From: Verrucomicrobiota bacterium
GTDB taxonomy: Bacteria; Verrucomicrobiota; Verrucomicrobiia; Methylacidiphilales; Verrucolacustridaceae
Direction of reading: 5' to 3'
DNA: 7,290 nucleotides
Assembly: GCA_010024525.1 (NCBI GenBank)
Contig: RGGS01000055.1
Coordinates: 1 to 7,290 of the forward strand
A program made the translations under genes and the position numbers. Under the pieces are notes generated by a model, which made no database searches, was not told the origin of the DNA, and saw nothing but the letters and a program-made list of their open reading frames with translations. Below, one piece after another: positions 5,874-7,290 of this stretch. Numbering within the stretch: position 1 is the stretch's first letter; each line of letters starts with the position of its first letter.

Positions 5874-7290
5874 GCGGGGGCATCCAGATGCCACCAGCGC
5901 CCAAATCGGTGGCCAAAGACTATCAACCGGCCTTTTTTCCCAAGCGTCAGGGCGGAGCCGGAGCGGCTGGGGGTCCGGAAGAGCCACGGACCCGTATTGT
6001 GGTCGTGGGGCACGTGGATCATGGAAAATCGACCCTGATCGGAAGGCTTTTGGCCGATACCCAATCCTTGCCTGATGGGAAGATTGAGTCTGTGGAGAAG
6101 GCATGTCGCGAGGAGGGAATGCCTTTCGAATACGCCTTTCTTCTCGATGCCTTACTCGAGGAGCAGGCCCAGAACATCACTATCGACACCACCCGGATTG
6201 GGTTCCGTTACGAGGGGCAGGGGTTTGAAATTATCGACGCTCCGGGCCACCGTGAGTTTATCAAGAACATGGTGACCGGCGCTGCGGCGGCCGAGGAGGC
6301 CATCCTGCTGATTGATGCCAAAGAGGGATTGAAGGAACAGACAAGGAGACATGGGTTACTGCTCTCCTTGCTGGGGGTTTCCAAGGTCATTGTGGCGGTC
6401 AACAAGATGGATTTGGTGGATTGGAAAGAGGATCGGTTCCGCCATCTGGAAAAGGAGATTCGGGAGTATTTGGGCGGGTTGAAGATCCCTCCGCGTGAGG
6501 TGGTGCCCATTTCCGCCCGCGAAGGATCGAATGTGAAAACCCGGGATGCCAAGAGGCTGGGATGGTGGAAGGGTCCGACCCTGCTCCAGGCTCTGCTCTC
6601 CGGCGTGGGCCGGAACGAGACGCAAAAGGAGGGGCCGCTACGGTTGGTGGTGCAGGATGTTTATCGTTTTGATGAGCGCAGGGTGATTGCCGGCAAGTTG
6701 GAGAGCGGAAAAATAGTCGTGGGGGATTCGTTGGTATTTTTTCCGGATCGGAAATCGAGCAAGATTCGATCCATCGAGGATTGGGGAAACCCGGACCCGG
6801 TCATGGAATTGGGACCCGGTCGGAGCGTGGCGGTCACGTTGGAGGAGCAAATCTTTGTGGAGCGGGGCCACGTGGGTTCCCACGAGCAAAATCCTCCAGT
6901 GGAGTCCCGGGAGCTGAAGGCCCGTATTTTTTGGCTCGATACGGAACCCCTCCGTCTCCAGGCCCCCGTGCAGCTTCGCCTCGCGACCCAGTCCGTCGAG
7001 GCGCGATTGGTTTCGATCGACCGGGTGGTGGATGCCGAAAAACTGGAACAAAAGAATGATGCCAGGGAGGAAGTGGGCCGTTTCGAAGTGGCCGAGGTGC
7101 GGATTCGTTGTCGGCGCCCCTTGGTTTATGACGCCCACGAGCGGGTGGAGTCCCTGGGCAGATTTGCGCTGCAGCGCGGAAATCGGCTGGGGGGAGGGGG
7201 AATTATCCTGGAGGCAGAATATCCCACTTCTTTGGCCAAAGCGGTTACGGGAGAGCATTTAACTTGGACGGAGGGGAGGATTTCCCAAGA
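5870..7290 (+). CDS. cysN: Sulfate adenylyltransferase GTPase subunit, probable CysN-CysC fusion (3' truncated)
   Basis: The frame from GTG 5870 is open to the window end (473 complete codons, no stop), so it lacks its 3' part. It is the GTPase partner of CysD in ATP sulfurylase. About 45 N-terminal residues, Gly/Ala/Pro-rich in part, precede the G domain. G1 is GHVDHGKS (47-54), switch I is QNITIDTT (101-108), G3 is DAPGH (123-127), G4 is NKMD (178-181) and G5 is SAREG (215-219). TRRH after the G3 region, as in E. coli CysN, separates it from EF-Tu. Two beta-barrel domains follow (about 255-455). The P-loop is GHVDHGKS rather than GSVDDGKS of E. coli CysN, and Asn102 replaces the usual Gly before ITI, so this is an EF-1A-like CysN branch. 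The last residues, HLTWTEGRISQ (463-473), resemble the N-terminus of APS kinase (E. coli CysC NVVWHSHPVT), indicating a CysNC/NodQ-like fusion. The kinase P-loop lies beyond the window. The GTPase call is firm; the fusion is likely. Confidence 0.92.
   Translation, partial: MSGGIQMPPAPKSVAKDYQPAFFPKRQGGAGAAGGPEEPRTRIVVVGHVDHGKSTLIGRLLADTQSLPDGKIESVEKACREEGMPFEYAFLLDALLEEQAQNITIDTTRIGFRYEGQGFEIIDAPGHREFIKNMVTGAAAAEEAILLIDAKEGLKEQTRRHGLLLSLLGVSKVIVAVNKMDLVDWKEDRFRHLEKEIREYLGGLKIPPREVVPISAREGSNVKTRDAKRLGWWKGPTLLQALLSGVGRNETQKEGPLRLVVQDVYRFDERRVIAGKLESGKIVVGDSLVFFPDRKSSKIRSIEDWGNPDPVMELGPGRSVAVTLEEQIFVERGHVGSHEQNPPVESRELKARIFWLDTEPLRLQAPVQLRLATQSVEARLVSIDRVVDAEKLEQKNDAREEVGRFEVAEVRIRCRRPLVYDAHERVESLGRFALQRGNRLGGGGIILEAEYPTSLAKAVTGEHLTWTEGRISQ

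Noticed and set aside
6638..7258. A long open frame of 206 codons on the - strand.
   Set aside because: It lies wholly antisense to the clearly conserved cysN frame, and its translation shows no family motif. It is a shadow of a GC-rich coding region.

Overview
The window is a gene-dense, moderately GC-rich stretch of bacterial chromosome with no mobile elements, CRISPR arrays, rRNA or tRNA. It carries a MutS end, a bacterial IF-1, a UgtP/MGDG-synthase-like glycosyltransferase and a PAPS-dependent sulfate-assimilation set. The protein styles would fit a Gram-negative, possibly Verrucomicrobiota/PVC-type organism, but that is a weak inference from family resemblance.

Region 1 (1-3928, + strand) looks like one transcription unit. 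It holds the 3' half of mutS (mismatch repair), a GT28-type diacylglycerol/MGDG-like glycosyltransferase (GTG start at 1224), and a cytoplasmic family-1 glycoside hydrolase. The hydrolase GTG start overlaps the glycosyltransferase stop (GTGA), so these two are probably translationally coupled. A glycolipid-type synthase coupled to a GH1 enzyme is the least ordinary pairing here.

Region 2 (3925-4309, - strand) holds infA (IF-1), convergent with the GH1 gene. The two genes share one TTAA that supplies both stop codons. IF-1 carries an unusual proline-rich C-terminal tail. The 127-nt gap upstream of infA holds its ribosome binding site and perhaps its promoter.

Region 3 (4310-7290) is a divergent sulfate-assimilation locus. 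cysH (single-cysteine, PAPS-type reductase) lies on the - strand. cysD and a cysN-type GTPase gene that runs off the window end lie on the + strand. The cysN reading frame is open for 473 codons. It passes the end of the GTPase/beta-barrel part and begins what looks like the N-terminus of an APS kinase, so the gene is probably a cysNC fusion. Together they would turn sulfate into APS (CysD + CysN), PAPS (CysC domain) and then sulfite (CysH with thioredoxin). The CysH type and the apparent CysC domain independently predict the PAPS route. Only 40 AT-rich bases separate cysH from cysD, and neither start has a clear Shine-Dalgarno sequence.

No wholly novel system is evident. The best leads are the GT28-GH1 pair, the compact and possibly leaderless cys promoter region, the CysNC fusion at the edge, and the tailed IF-1.
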